From: Mytilus edulis
Lineage: Eukaryota; Mollusca; Bivalvia; Mytilida; Mytilidae
DNA: 64,000 nucleotides
Assembly: GCF_963676685.1 (NCBI RefSeq)
Contig: NC_092355.1
Location: 74,739,176-74,803,175, forward strand
Direction: 5' to 3'
Below are positions 13,081-25,348 of the stretch, in pieces. Both the position numbers and the translations under genes were made by a program. The stretch's first letter is position 1; each line of letters opens with the position of its first letter. The notes beneath the pieces are model-generated. The model was not told where the DNA came from. It saw only the letters and a program-made list of their open reading frames with translations, and did no database searches.

Positions 13081-14254
13081 TCGATGATACACAATGTGTT
13101 TGTATTTCTAAAATCGATGGTGACACCATTAAATACGCTGAGATTTTTGAACATTAACTACTTTTAAGTTTTTCTTTTACAGAGATATCTTCTTTTTAAC
13201 AACACATAATTATATAGACTTTTAAAAATCTCTTTAAATTGAATCAATTAAATAGTATTGCCTTAGTCTTTTCCTTCTCATTTTGACAATTTAAGTGTAG
13301 GTGGCACGTTAGTATTGCCTTAGTCTTCTCCTTCTCATTGTGTCAATTAAAGCATATCACCCTCTTCAGATGATTTTAGAACATATACTACACTAACAAC
13401 AACCGACTTTCCTCCGAATTTTCCCAATGCAAACGAAGATAAATTGAATGACACCATTGAAGAGGTGCATGTTAAGAAGGGAGACTAATTGAACACGTTT
13501 GAGGATAGATTGGCACCAAACGTAATGAAAAAAAAAAAAATTATTGATCATATTATTTGCCTGGAGAAAAATCCTGATTGTATTATTTTGAATGTTTCCA
13601 CTTCGTAACTTTTATTTGTTTTATATATCCCTAATTAGATAAATGTATAATTATATACTAGTATGTGTTTATAATTAATGGTAAGTAACGTGCTCACAGA
13701 AGAGTCTTGTTGAGATGATTCTTGCGTCTGTCGCACAAAATGTCAATCTCCTGGTATCTTGGAGTTCATATACAACCAATCAGTCAAAGCCACTGCTGGT
13801 TGAGCTTTCCCCCCCCTAGGATATAAACATTCAAGTAGTCAGAACTTCTGTCTTGTCATGAATCATCGTTGATATTATCATAATTATAACTCAACTGTTT
13901 ACGAAATACTAAATATGGAAAAGATAAACACACCTGTTATTTGCTTAATTTTTAAGAATGGTTAGTTCTCAATTCTCTTCAACTGCGTATTTTGTTTGGT
14001 CCTTTTACTTTTTTAATTTAATTTGTGTTTGTCTTTCTTTAGCGAAACGCGCATCTGATGTGCGTCTCGAGTTATTGTCTAAAACATAAAAGGTAACATG
14101 TTTTGTTTATTTTCAAGTCAATATATAGACAAACCATGTATCTGTCGAATTAAACTATACTCCTTGCATCTCTGACAAGTTTTAATTTTATTTAATTATT
14201 CATAAATATATTTGGGATTATTTAAGCTTCTTTGGTCAAAAAGGGGTCTTACTG
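13081..14254. other. no gene seen; small family E remnant
   Basis: ttgccttagtcttytcctt occurs twice near 13260 and 13315. The gcgaaacgcgcatctgatg piece near 14045 is a decayed reverse family E core. Confidence 0.5.
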
Positions 14255-14480
14255 AACCTACTCCTTTGGTACGACTGTCATACAAGTGAGAGGTTTAGCG
14301 ATATAAAACCATGTTCGATTCACCATTTCCTACTTTTGTAAATGCCTGTACCAAGTCAGGAATATGACAGTTGTTGTCAATTCGTTTAATGTGTTGCATC
14401 CGTTGATTTTGCCATTTGATTAGGGACTTTCCGTTTTTAATTTTCCTCGGAGTTCAGTATTTTTGTGATTTAATGTTATA
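14255..14480 (+). repeat. family D copy
   Basis: gtgagaggtttagcgatata, cctgtaccaagtcaggaata and gattagggactttccg. It continues to 14610 with gacacgcgaagcaatg and gctgtacccatattttgac, also found at 55.75-55.87 kb. Confidence 0.8.
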
Positions 14481-14629
14481 CATTTTCTGCCGTCAGACAC
14501 GCGAAGCAATGGTTGTGTTTTTGTAATTTGATAGATGCTGTTTGTGCTTTTTTATAAATGATTGTTTGTTTTGAGATTTAACACAGCGATAATTGCTGTA
14601 CCCATATTTTGACTTTTTTATTTATCATA

Positions 14630-14948
14630 AAATTGAGAATGGAAATGGGGAATGTGCCAAAGAGACAACAACCCGACCATAGAAAAAAAACCAGCAGAAG
14701 GTCACCAACAGGTCTTCAATGTAGCGAGAAATTCCCGCACCCGGAGGCGTCCTTCAACTGGCCCCTAAACAAATATATACTAGTTCAATGATAATGAACG
14801 CCATACTAATTTCCAAATTGTACACAAGAAACTGGAATTAAAATAATACAAGACTATCAAAGGCCAGAGGCTCCTGACTTGGGACAGGCGCAAAAATGCG
14901 GCGGGGTTAAACATGTTTGTGAGATCTCAACCCTCCACCTATACCTCT
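14630..14948 (+). repeat. family C repeat copy 2
   Basis: Same orientation and only a few differences from 285-611, so recently dispersed. Short frames across it are not genes. Confidence 0.9.
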
Positions 14949-15219
14949 AGCCAATGTAGAAAAGTAAACGCATAACAATACGCACATTAAAATTCAGTTC
15001 AAGAGAAGTCCGAGTCTGATGTCAGAAGATGTAACCAAAGAAAATAAACAAAATGACAATAATACATAAATAACAACAGACTACTAGCAGTTAACTGACA
15101 TGCCAGCTCCAGACTTCAATTAAACTGACTGAAAGATTATGATTTCATCATGTCTGTTTTGTTCATGCATCGTTGTAAATATAACGAAATGTGATGCGAC
15201 TGTCATATTAGCGGTATAG

Positions 15220-15500
15220 TTATCAAAGGCACCAGGATTATAATGTTAAAACGCCAGACGCGCGTTTCGTCTATATAAGACTCATCAGTGACGCTCAGAT
15301 CAAAATAGTTATAAATCCAAACAAGTACAAAGTTGAAAGAGCAGTGAGGACCCAAAATTTCCAAACAATTGTGCCAAATACGGCTAAGGTAATCTATTCC
15401 TGGAATAAGAAAATCCTCAGGTTTTCGAAAAATTCAAAGTTTTAATTTTGAAACAGGAAATTTATAAAAAATGACCATATAATTGATATTCATGTCAACA
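15220..15500 (+). repeat. family E SINE-like copy
   Basis: atcaaaggcaccaggattat, cgccagacgcgcgtttcg, ccaaatacggctaaggtaat and cctcaggttttcgaaaaa. Confidence 0.9.
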
Positions 15501-15504
15501 CCGA

Positions 15505-15690
15505 AGTGTATGTTTAGCACTGTAAAACCAGTTTCAATCCACCATTTTCTACATTTGATAATGCCTGTAACAAGTCAGGAATATGACAGTTTTTGTCCGT
15601 TCGTTTGATGTGTTTTGTCATATGGTTTTGCCATTTGATTAGGGACTTTCCGATTGAATTTTCCTCGGAGTGCAGTATTTTTGAGATTTT
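15505..15690 (+). repeat. family D copy
   Basis: gtaaaaccagtttcaatcc, cctgtaacaagtcaggaata and gattagggactttccgattg. Confidence 0.8.
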
Positions 15691-15694
15691 ACTT

Positions 15695-16330
15695 TTAGTG
15701 AATATTAGTTTATTGGAAAGTTTATAACCCCCTTTTCAATAGAAAAATTGAATATTTGCTTCTATTTAATTAATATGTTTTTTTCCTTAGCTATCATTAC
15801 ATGTCATTATATTCTATTCAGTGTTCTATGTTCTTCTAATCTATAAAATTTACATAGTTTTGACTGTTTAACAGCGAGGTTATTGATATTACAAATTCAG
15901 ACACAAACTTTAGTTTCTTCTTTAAAGCAGTAGTAAACACTCTCCTATAATATTTTAAGCATATAGTACAAGAGTTATTGCATGCCGATGATGGATTTTG
16001 AGTGAAGTGCGACGCCATCTAACAAGTATTGCCAATCAGGAAATTAAGCGAATTCAAGATGTTGTGTGTAGTCTGTATAATGTTTTCCTGGGTGCAAATG
16101 TTGGGGGCCTTGCTCAAAAAGGTGCGGATCAGATTATTTTGAATACAAAAACAACGGATGAAAAAACACATTTCGTTCAATGTCACGGGATGTTTTTCAA
16201 GTCAGTAATGCAAAACAATCTTTTATTGAACCGATTAAGATAACACTTGTTAATGAGAGACCGTTGACACTGACCGAGGATGCTATGTCCATGATGAAAT
16301 GTGTCAATATTGTCTGTATTTGTAAAGGAA
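15695..16330 (+). mobile_element. fragment related to the 21798-25348 element, opposite orientation
   Basis: Shared words include cagacacaaactttagtttc (about 15898 here; reverse complement at about 24.97 kb), ctataaaattt, and gtgcgacgc.atctaa with caggaaatta/catgaaattg at 16.01 kb (reverse at about 23.25 kb). The most open frame, 15998-16243 (RRHLTSIANQEIKRIQDVV...), is not recognised. The 5' end abuts a family D copy. Confidence 0.65.
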
Positions 16331-16519
16331 AATTTGTCTGCTAAAAAGAATAGGTTTGCGTACAGAACCTTTCATGTACAGACCTGTGTGCATGCTAGGC
16401 AAGTGAAACGTGTAGAAATGTTAATACACATCTTGTGATGGTTGATGGTAATGGAGTTAATGCTTGATTATATAGCTTTCTGTACTGGTACACACTGACC
16501 AAGGTAAGGGAAGGGTTTG

Positions 16520-16800
16520 AGCGCCTTCAAACTAGATTAACCCGGCAAATTATGTATGAGTCTGTCTCAAGTCATGAACATATAGTACAGTGGTTGTCGT
16601 TTGTTTCTATATATTATATTTTTTGGTATTATTTTGTACATAAAATCTGGCCATTGTGTTTTTCGTTTGAATTGTTGTACTTTTTTGCATTTATGAAAAG
16701 CTGGTTTAGTTGTATGCGTATTACTCATTATTGAAGGGCAAACGATGTCTCAGTCAGTCTCTTGTGGAGAGTTATTAAATACCTCTGTGGTACGTTGTGA
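16520..16800 (-). repeat. family B diverged copy
   Basis: acagtggttgtcgtttg, ttttgtacataaaatctggc and cattattgaagggcaaacg follow reversed family B order. The 60-codon frame at 16552 is inside it. Confidence 0.65.
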
Positions 16801-17479
16801 GGGAAAACAAGGTTTTGCATGTATTTGTTTGTTTTCACATTACATTTCGTTTAAAATTAACACATATACCAATTATAGTTCACATTTACTTTAGAATATG
16901 ATTATCCGTTATGCAATCAAAAAGTAAACAGTCATAGTATATGCTGTGTATTTTCTTGAATAAACAAATATATATATACCTATTGATATATTCTACTGGC
17001 TTAAATGATGGCCGAAATTGACCGTATTCAATCAGTTCTACAAATAGAACGAAACCGTCATTTTTGTTTTAAATTCAGCTTGAATTTGTGTTGAGGCGTA
17101 CCTATTCTTCGGTGTAAATTTAAGGGTAACTAAGACTAATAAGTACATATATTTTGTCTTGAATGTTTGATATGCAATTCTGTAATACGAATAGTTAGGT
17201 ACTGTTAGCTCATTAGTTGTAATCACATGTTACTTTAATTTATCGACAGTATTAAATATTAACCATTATATCTTTTAAATAATAATCATACATAATACTG
17301 AATACAGTTTTTCAATGAATATTTTTTTAATTCTAACGACTTATTACATTTACTTTACCGTGTAAACATAATGACTAATAATGTGATTAACTACATCCAA
17401 ATAAATGTTTAATATATCCAGCGTACATACTAACAGTAGATTTGGTTTGTTATCTAATTGACAGTTAATAATGGTAGGG

Positions 17480-17720
17480 ATCCAGCACGTAAAAGAGAGA
17501 TAAAGCATACCAAAGGGATATTCAAACTCACAAGTCGAAAATATACGGGCAATGTCAGGTTTAAAAAGTAAAAGACAGAGAGACAAACTGAGAGACAAAC
17601 AATAGTAATCAAATAAAAATAGAAAACTAAAGACTGAGCAACACGAACCCAACCAAAAACTGGGATCGTTCTCCGATGCTCTAGAGGGTTAAGCAAATCA
17701 CAATCTACCACTTGCTCATG
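17480..17720 (+). repeat. family A diverged copy
   Basis: gagataaagcataccaaagg, aaacaatagtaatc and gagcaacacgaacccaacc. The 91- and 100-codon minus-strand frames here fall inside it and are not genes. Confidence 0.75.
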
Positions 17721-18284
17721 TAAACACATTTAACCCAGACGACTACAAATTCCACATTTTCGACTAACAATGAACACGTTTATTTTGAACTCCTTCAGGA
17801 AGCCTGTTTCTTTTCATTATCAACGTTAAATATATTGTTGTTCCAGCAGACAGGACTAATATGTTTCAGAAGGACGCACGATTGGAGACCATTACATATC
17901 TCCTAACTTATAAGCGATATACCTTATTCAGATACTTATTCATATTTCATGTTAACTATTTACAATTGGAACATTACCATTTACAATTCAAACATTTCTT
18001 TATAACAAGCACTTGACAAAATATTTCATACTAACCATACTTGGAGTGAACAAAATGGGGGCAAACAACTTATGTTTGTTTCCTCTTCACGCCATTATTC
18101 CTTTGTAAGTTTGACGTGAACTACTTTTCAGTGCATGCGTAGTGTTCAACTCATGCATTTTCTTTAACATCATGCATTTATTAGTTGCAATTATCTACTC
18201 TGATTTTAAAGTTATGCCTTTTTTGAAATAATGATATTAAGGGTACAAATGTGTTCGGCAATAATGTCTCTTTAAAGATTTGTT

Positions 18285-18535
18285 ATCACATAAGCAACAC
18301 GATGGGTGCCACATGTGGGGCAGGATCTGATTACCCTTCCGGAGCACCCCCTAGTTTTTGGTGGGGTTCGTGTTGTTTATTCTTTAGTTTTCTACAATGC
18401 ATGGTGTGTCATGTGTACTATTGTTTGTCCGTTTGTCTGTTTGTCTTTTTCATTTTTAGCCATGGCGATATAAGTTTATTTTCGATTTATGCGTTTGACT
18501 GTCCCTTTGGTATCTTTCGTCCCTCTTTTATATTG
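18285..18535 (-). repeat. family A repeat copy
   Basis: cataagcaacacgatgggtg, ggtggggttcgtgttg and gactgtccctttggtatc. The plus frame at 18251-18601 is the repeat read through. Confidence 0.85.
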
Positions 18536-18539
18536 TCAA

Positions 18540-19490
18540 AATATCAAAACAATCAAAGAGCTGATCGACGTCAAATAGCAAAACAATTAAATGGAAACTG
18601 AACAAGGAATCAGAGAGGGAGATATATTTGTTAAAGTAATATGATTACAAAGATTATAAAATTAAGTCATGCTAAGCATATACAAGATATTAGAGCAACA
18701 CATCAGGTAGATATATTCCTTAATTGGAATTCAATTCAAAATAAGAAGTAACACCAAAATGAAAACAAAAGACATTGAACGTAATTTCTGAGACTGAAGT
18801 CAATGTTACGTGTTAATTGTTGTGTTGCGATGTGCTTTTTTAAAAATTATTTTTAACTGATTTGCAGTGCATTTTTATATTGTGTTATTACATTACAGTC
18901 CCAGGTTAGCGAGAGTGTTGAGCGCAGACAAACATGTCTGTCTTAGGTTGTAAGGTTTGTTATTTGAATAGTTTAAATATTTCATGTCGAATTATTTTCT
19001 GTTCCCCCTTCCCCCTAATTTGTGTTGGCCCTAATTAGACATATAACTACTTATACCTGTTTTAATGAACCACCATTCTGTATTTTTAAGATTTTGTATA
19101 ATACTAAAACATGTAAAATAAAGGCCTATGCTTGATCACAAACAGTGTTGGTTGATGAGAAAAATGCAACAACAATAATTACATACTGTAATACTAAGTG
19201 TGATGCAGCAAGTAATAATGTGAATTTCCATGCATTTATTAGTAAAGACAGCTATGTACATATACATCAAAGCAAATAGTCATTGCTATATAAAAACATT
19301 CTTCAAGTGAAATTTCATTATGTTAAGTTATCTAATATCTAACACAAATACATATATAAAAACTATTTGATACGGCTGAGTTTTCATGGTATTTGTATAT
19401 AAGTACAAAATATGTACACACATATCAATTATCTATATAAGACGAATGACTCATGCGTCTATTCCGAACAAAAAAGGGTCTCATTTCTGT
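18540..19490. other. no gene seen
   Basis: AT-rich; nothing coding and no clear repeat structure recognised. Confidence 0.5.
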
Positions 19491-19493
19491 ATA

Positions 19494-19765
19494 TGACTAA
19501 TGACTAATACTTCTATATTTCTTAACAATTGAATTTATTTACCTGCGACTAAACCAAATAATCGAGTGTCTAATTTATCTATTTGACTAATGACAAATAC
19601 TTCTGATTTTTTCCCCAATTAAATGAATTTACATGCGACTAAACCAAATAATCAAGTGTCTAATTTGTCTATATGACTAATGATTAAACTTTTAAATTTC
19701 TCAACAATTAAATGTATTTACATGCGACTATACCAAATAATCATGTGTCTCATGAGAAAAAAAAG
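19494..19765 (+). repeat. tandem repeat, 3 copies of 90 bp
   Basis: tgactaatga starts at 19494, 19584 and 19674, each followed by ttacatgcgacta.accaaat. Copies are about 85-90% alike by eye. Confidence 0.9.
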
Positions 19766-19769
19766 ATTT

Positions 19770-21180
19770 TTAAGTGATCAATTCGTACAAAGGGATGCAT
19801 CGTTACTCCAAAAAGAGGCAACATATCTCCATTCGGCAGAACTGATGAAAAGCGTCAAACCTTGTTTAGATTTATAAAATATAGAAAACTAAAAAATGCT
19901 ATAAAAAATGTCTGTTAACATTAAATAGCTAGCATTTACAATAACAGATTACTTCCAATTTAGATTTATTTATTTATTTATAATTCAGATTAATTTATGG
20001 TACACTTTTTTAGTAAGTCCTTTCTAGATTTTAGTTTTTGTTTTTTTACCATTAACTTTGTATACTTGATATTAAGACCATTGTTTTGTGATGAAAACAT
20101 TAATACACTAAAATATCTATACCTATTCGAAGGAGAGTCTTAATACAATATTATACGAACTTCGTTGGTTACAAAAAAGTTTTTATTTTTGTGATATTGA
20201 CTAAATATTGTTTTTATACTGCAACTTAAATTAGTATATTGATATTTTTTTAAATCGAAACATAAATATCAAGCTTATTTGCATCCCTTAATGAACCCCT
20301 CATTGTAGAGAAAGTGTTCCATAATGAAATTGACATTGCACAAAATATACAGTGTTACTATATTTAGGAAATAAACAAAACTAGTTGCAATACATTAATT
20401 CTTTTTATTATGCATCTGAATAAGAATAAAAGTTCTGTAATGTTTTTTGTTTAATTAAAATTAGTAATACAATAAATTTGGCAAAGCGTTTGCAATGTAG
20501 GTTCAAATACATGTGGATTTACGTGGGGGGTATATTGTAACATCCATTATTATGTATATCTCTGAGTCTGCGCTAAGTATAGATATATCGAGAATTTTCA
20601 CACAGTGTTGTTTACAAAGCGAAAGAAGCACGTCATATTAGAATATGTATTTTATTTCAAAATTAATTGGTGATGCATTTCATCTTTTATTTGTATATCA
20701 ACATGATTATTGTGTTAATTATAGAAACAAATACGTACCTAAATATTAATCCGCAATATATTAAAATGGAAGGATTTTTGTCCATATGTTATATGAAAGT
20801 CTTAAAACGATTGTTGATTTTTTATTAAGAAAATTTCTTGTTTATTCTAAAATATTTACAAATGTATTTCTACGTGTTGGCGTTTTAGATAGTACTGCAT
20901 GCTCATTTCGTCATTTAATTGTTTAGGTATTATACTTTGACCTCATGTTACACATTTATGTGTCTGAGCGCTATCAATAAATCTTGAATCTTAAAACTTA
21001 ATTGCCAGGGTCAAACTAGTGTAGACACTTTAACTAATATCCCTTATAATCTCGATAAATGAACAAAAGGTCACTGTAGACAAACTAATAGTTATGGGCG
21101 TTTTTCAATAAAAGCGTGACTTTCAAACCTAAAAAAATCAACTTGTCTAAACTTTTATTTCAAGAAATATTTTGAATACC
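19770..21180. other. no gene seen
   Basis: AT-rich, with homopolymer runs only. Confidence 0.5.
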
Positions 21181-21184
21181 TCTA

Positions 21185-21420
21185 TTAATGTAAATATAAC
21201 GGAATTTGACGAGACTGTTATAAAAAGTGAGAGGGTTAGCGCTATAGAACCAGGTTTAATCCCCAATTTTCTACATTTGGAAATGCCTGTACCAAGTCAG
21301 GAATATGACAGTTCTTGTCCATTCGTTTTTGATGCGTTTTGTTATTTGATTTTGCCATGTGATTATGGACTTTCAGAATTGATTATCCTCTAAGTTCAGT
21401 ATTTTTGTGATTTTTCTTTT
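21185..21420 (+). repeat. family D copy
   Basis: agtgagagggttagcgctat, cctgtaccaagtcaggaat and gatttttctttttatag. The 73-codon frame at 21172 is the repeat. Confidence 0.8.
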
Positions 21421-21797
21421 TATAGACCTGTTTGTAAACAAAAAGTGCAATCTTAAATACTCTTTAAAATGATGTTATTTTCATAATGTGTGTACAGTTT
21501 CACTGTGAAACTGCTTTTAAACACACATCTTATTGCAATTTCAAATGTCTCCTATAGACATTCCAGTTTGTTTTGTACTTTATACATGTTATATATATAT
21601 TAGAAAGATCTCATTTTTTTCTAAATTGGAGAACATTTTTTTATCGATAAAGAATAGACAGTACTCCACATATATGAAGGTACAACTCATGTTACGTAGT
21701 GGATATATTGGTGCGTTTCGTAGTGGACAAACAGTTTCGTAGTTGACATCAACTCAATTCTATTAATTAAAACATACTAAAAATTACATGAAACTAA

Positions 21798-24700
21798 TAG
21801 TGCGGTGACTGAAGGTAGATTTTTTTGAATTTAATCTCCCCACCGAACACACACCTATATGATATATCATTGGAAAGAGGAAATCGTGTACTATAATAAT
21901 ATGCCTGTCGTCAGGACTTAGTATGATCACATTTTTTTTAAATTGAGGTCAAAGGTCATATGTGAAAATCTGTGAAAAAATGGGAGGGTTTCATTTTTGA
22001 CATTTTTTTCTATTTTTAAACTCTACATAAATACAAACAATACTGTTTTGGCTTTATTAATGTTTGTTATTATACACAAACCTTAATCATTAAGATTTAT
22101 TTTATCAGAAAAATCCTAAAACGACGTTTTATAAACAAAACTTCAAAAATTAAGTTTTCAACCTATAAAATGTTTAGAGCACCATAACCTTTTAAAAAAT
22201 TTCAATTTAAGGTAAAAATCAAGTGTTATGCAGGACAATACTTTAAAATTATTTTTTAAACTATCATATTGTGTGAGGTATTAAATCAAAGCAATAGAAC
22301 ACCACAGTCAAATATGACCTTAAATTGATTTGCGGATACTTCAGGTTTTATTATAGACAATTCGTTGCTTTTGGGTTTTTTTCACAATTATTACTGCTTC
22401 CATATATTATTATCTGTGGTTGCGTATTTTACGCTGGTTTATATCTATTACATTATAAGTTTTGTACCTATATCCCCCCTTTTTTTCCTTGCAACGTACC
22501 ACAAACTTAAAAAGTATTCCATATAAAAAAAGAAGATATGATATGATTGCAAATGAGGCAACCCTCCAAATGTAACATAAATTACCAATACGTCCCGTAC
22601 GGGCTTCAACAATGAGTAAAATTTATACTGCATAGTCTTAAATTCACGAAATGAATATCGTAAAACAAACGAAAAATCTCTCGACCTGATTAATGTACAA
22701 AATGAATAAGAAACAAAGAAATATAGTATATAGAAACATACGACAAACACTGCATTACCGTCTCGTGACTTGAAACAGACACAAACAGAATGTGGCGGGG
22801 TTTGACTTTCTAAAGGGCACGCCAACACTCCCCAAACCCTGGGGCTGGGACCGTGTGTATCAGTTCAACAAGCTCTATACATAATCAACCGTTATCTCCA
22901 TCATCTACATTTTCACCAACCGTCACAAGACATGCTTTTAATATTTCTATACATTTCACTCATGGCCACAGGTATGCACATGAAAGGTTCTGCTCAAAGC
23001 AAACAAGTTATTTTGAGTTTTTTTTTACAAGTACAGACAAGGTATTGTAGGAAGTCCGAAGACATTTGTTCCTAAAGAAATACCAGCTTTAAATCATCCC
23101 TTTCAATTCATCCAAGATTTAACAGAGATCTAAAATGGGGTTAAGATGACATCCATATGCTTGTCTGCAAAGATGACGGGGAAACATTATGCATGAGACA
23201 TACATACTATCTTAATTTCGCTCAATTTCATGGTTGGCAACACATTAGATAGCGTCGCACTCTACTTTAAGAAGCATAAAATCCATTGGCATTCAATATT
23301 TCAACAAGGTGTTTCGAACCAAACGCATGGTACATTTGTAAAGCCAATCCTAAATGAAAAGGAGTAAAAAAAATATTCACACAAACGGTTGACGCAACAA
23401 TTGCTTAAGCAATTACGCAATTTCTGTGATGCCATTTTCTGAGAATAGTCTTGGCTATGCAGCGTCATCGAGTTACCATGAAATGAATTGCAATAAAGAC
23501 GAAGGCATTGACTGAATTGAAGAAGAAAGAGACAATTCTTCCGAAGTTGGGTATACTTCTGTAGAGTTTGTAGAGAGGTCTTTTCTATTGTATACTTGCA
23601 GCGGAATTACATAAATGACCGTTATTAGTGTCTATCACATTTCACATTAAAATTTTGAGTTCAGTTTTCAGTTGACTGGCAGCTGATATGGCATCTCAAA
23701 TAGTTTTTTTGCTACAAAATATTGTTATATTTGCCTTGAACTTGTTGAAGTTGTTTGACAACTGAATTTCTATAGAAATCAATGAGTTTAGACTGCATTT
23801 TACAAGTAGAATATTTTAAATTAGAATCAGCTGAAAGAAAAGATCTACTACTAAGTAGTATATTTATCTAGTAACGGTGTCATGAGGAATGACCATTAAA
23901 TCGTTGTCAATAGCCAAAATAAAATTAGTAAAAGCAGTATTGTGATCTGAGATATCTGCTTTTTTTTTTCGTTTTTAGCAAATAATTTGTAATGCAACCA
24001 AAATGACAGAGTGCTTGAAGTTTAAAAGATGGACGGGAAACTGTTTCAACTTTAACTTTATCTGACACGATTAAAACATTCTTACTACGCTCATCTGATT
24101 CAAACTTGAGTAGTTTTTGATCTTTCTAAAATGTTTTGTTGCAACAAAATATACAAGCGCTCCAGTTGAACGACTGCAATCTAGAACGCGTACACATACC
24201 CGAAACTGAGGGTCAACAGTCCGATAATCGTATGTCGTCATTAAATATCAGATTAGAAGCTTCCATGCTCTAAAAGGGGGAACAAATATGTTTACTTGTG
24301 TAACTTTTGTAGCATGAACAATGATAAACAACCTCACGGACTGTAAATTAACAGCTTTCGCATGAAACATATTGATGTTCACCTCATCTAATCTTTTATT
24401 CAATGCAGATACAAAAATCGACTTTCCTATACTGGTAAATTGACTCAAAATTTCAGTCCATTTTTTCTTTTCTTTGCATATAAAAGCACTGCATAAAATT
24501 TAACAACTTTTGTCTTTTCTTTGGACTTAATGGAGTAAGTTGCAACGGACTTGACATATCACGGAATATTTACTGAAACTATCCGTCAATTATTTTGATT
24601 TTACAATTAGACTTTTCTGACAAAGTATATTTAATGTTTTATAACCAAAAAACATAGAATATAAACACATACAAACAAAGAATGTAGCATATATCAGTGC

Positions 24701-25348
24701 AAATATGTGTATATAATAGCGAAAAGGTAGTAATATCATATATCAGTTGAGAGCAAATTATTGACTAATACACAAAATGTGACGGAAGGCAAGTGATTAA
24801 ATTCCGTGAAGAAATTGAAGTTTTTTATTCCATTCTTTTTCCATTGATTTCTTAAGTTTTTTTCATATTTTTGTTCCGAAATTTTTATCACTGATTAGTT
24901 TTATGAAATACTATATGCTAAAACTATTATGGGATAATTGTTATTACTACTATGAAGAAGAAACTAAAGTTTGTGTCTGAATTTGCAATTAAAATTACCT
25001 CAATTTTTAACAGTCTAAACTTCGCAAATTTTATAGATTATAAGAAAATGAAATACTAAATAGAATATTTCGATTTATGAAAATAGCTTCAGGAAAAACT
25101 TTTTCAGTTAAATGTAAGCAAACATACACAATTTTTCATTTTGAAAAAGGGGGGTTGAAACTCTCCAATATACTACTAGTCATTAAAACGACTTTTTAGA
25201 AAAATGTGACCGTACGAAATTCTGACGACAGGGCAAAAACTAAAGAAGACATATTTGTCTTTAAGTTAAGACCATTTTTAGCCGTGTGTTATTTGGGGAT
25301 ATTAAACTCGCGATCTAGACGACTTTTTACACTTCTGTCACCGCACTA
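21798..25348. mobile_element. 3.55-kb TIR element, no intact transposase seen
   Basis: The left end tagtgcggtgactgaag and the right end (reverse complement tagtgcggtgacagaag) are inverted with one mismatch and flanked by TA-rich sequence. The interior has a family B copy (22520-22855). Minus-strand text at 25.15-23.1 kb is related to plus-strand sequence at 15.7-16.2 kb. Open frames are short, so it is non-autonomous or decayed. Confidence 0.75.
22520..22855 (+). repeat. family B copy inside the 21798-25348 element
   Basis: gatatgattgcaaatgaggc, gtcccgtacgggcttcaaca, aatgtggcggggtttgac and ccaacactccccaaaccctg. The 126-codon minus-strand frame here is not a gene. Confidence 0.8.

Noticed and set aside
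13750..13840. CCAAT plus TATA-like promoter (ccaatcag, ggatataaac)
   Set aside because: Such words are common in AT-rich DNA, and no exon follows.
15998..16243. 81-codon frame as a host gene
   Set aside because: It is part of sequence shared with the 21798-25348 TIR element, and the corresponding frame there has stops.
18251..18601. 116-codon plus-strand frame
   Set aside because: It is a family A repeat read through; similar peptides appear at other copies.
22448..22828. 126-codon minus-strand frame
   Set aside because: It lies within a family B repeat.
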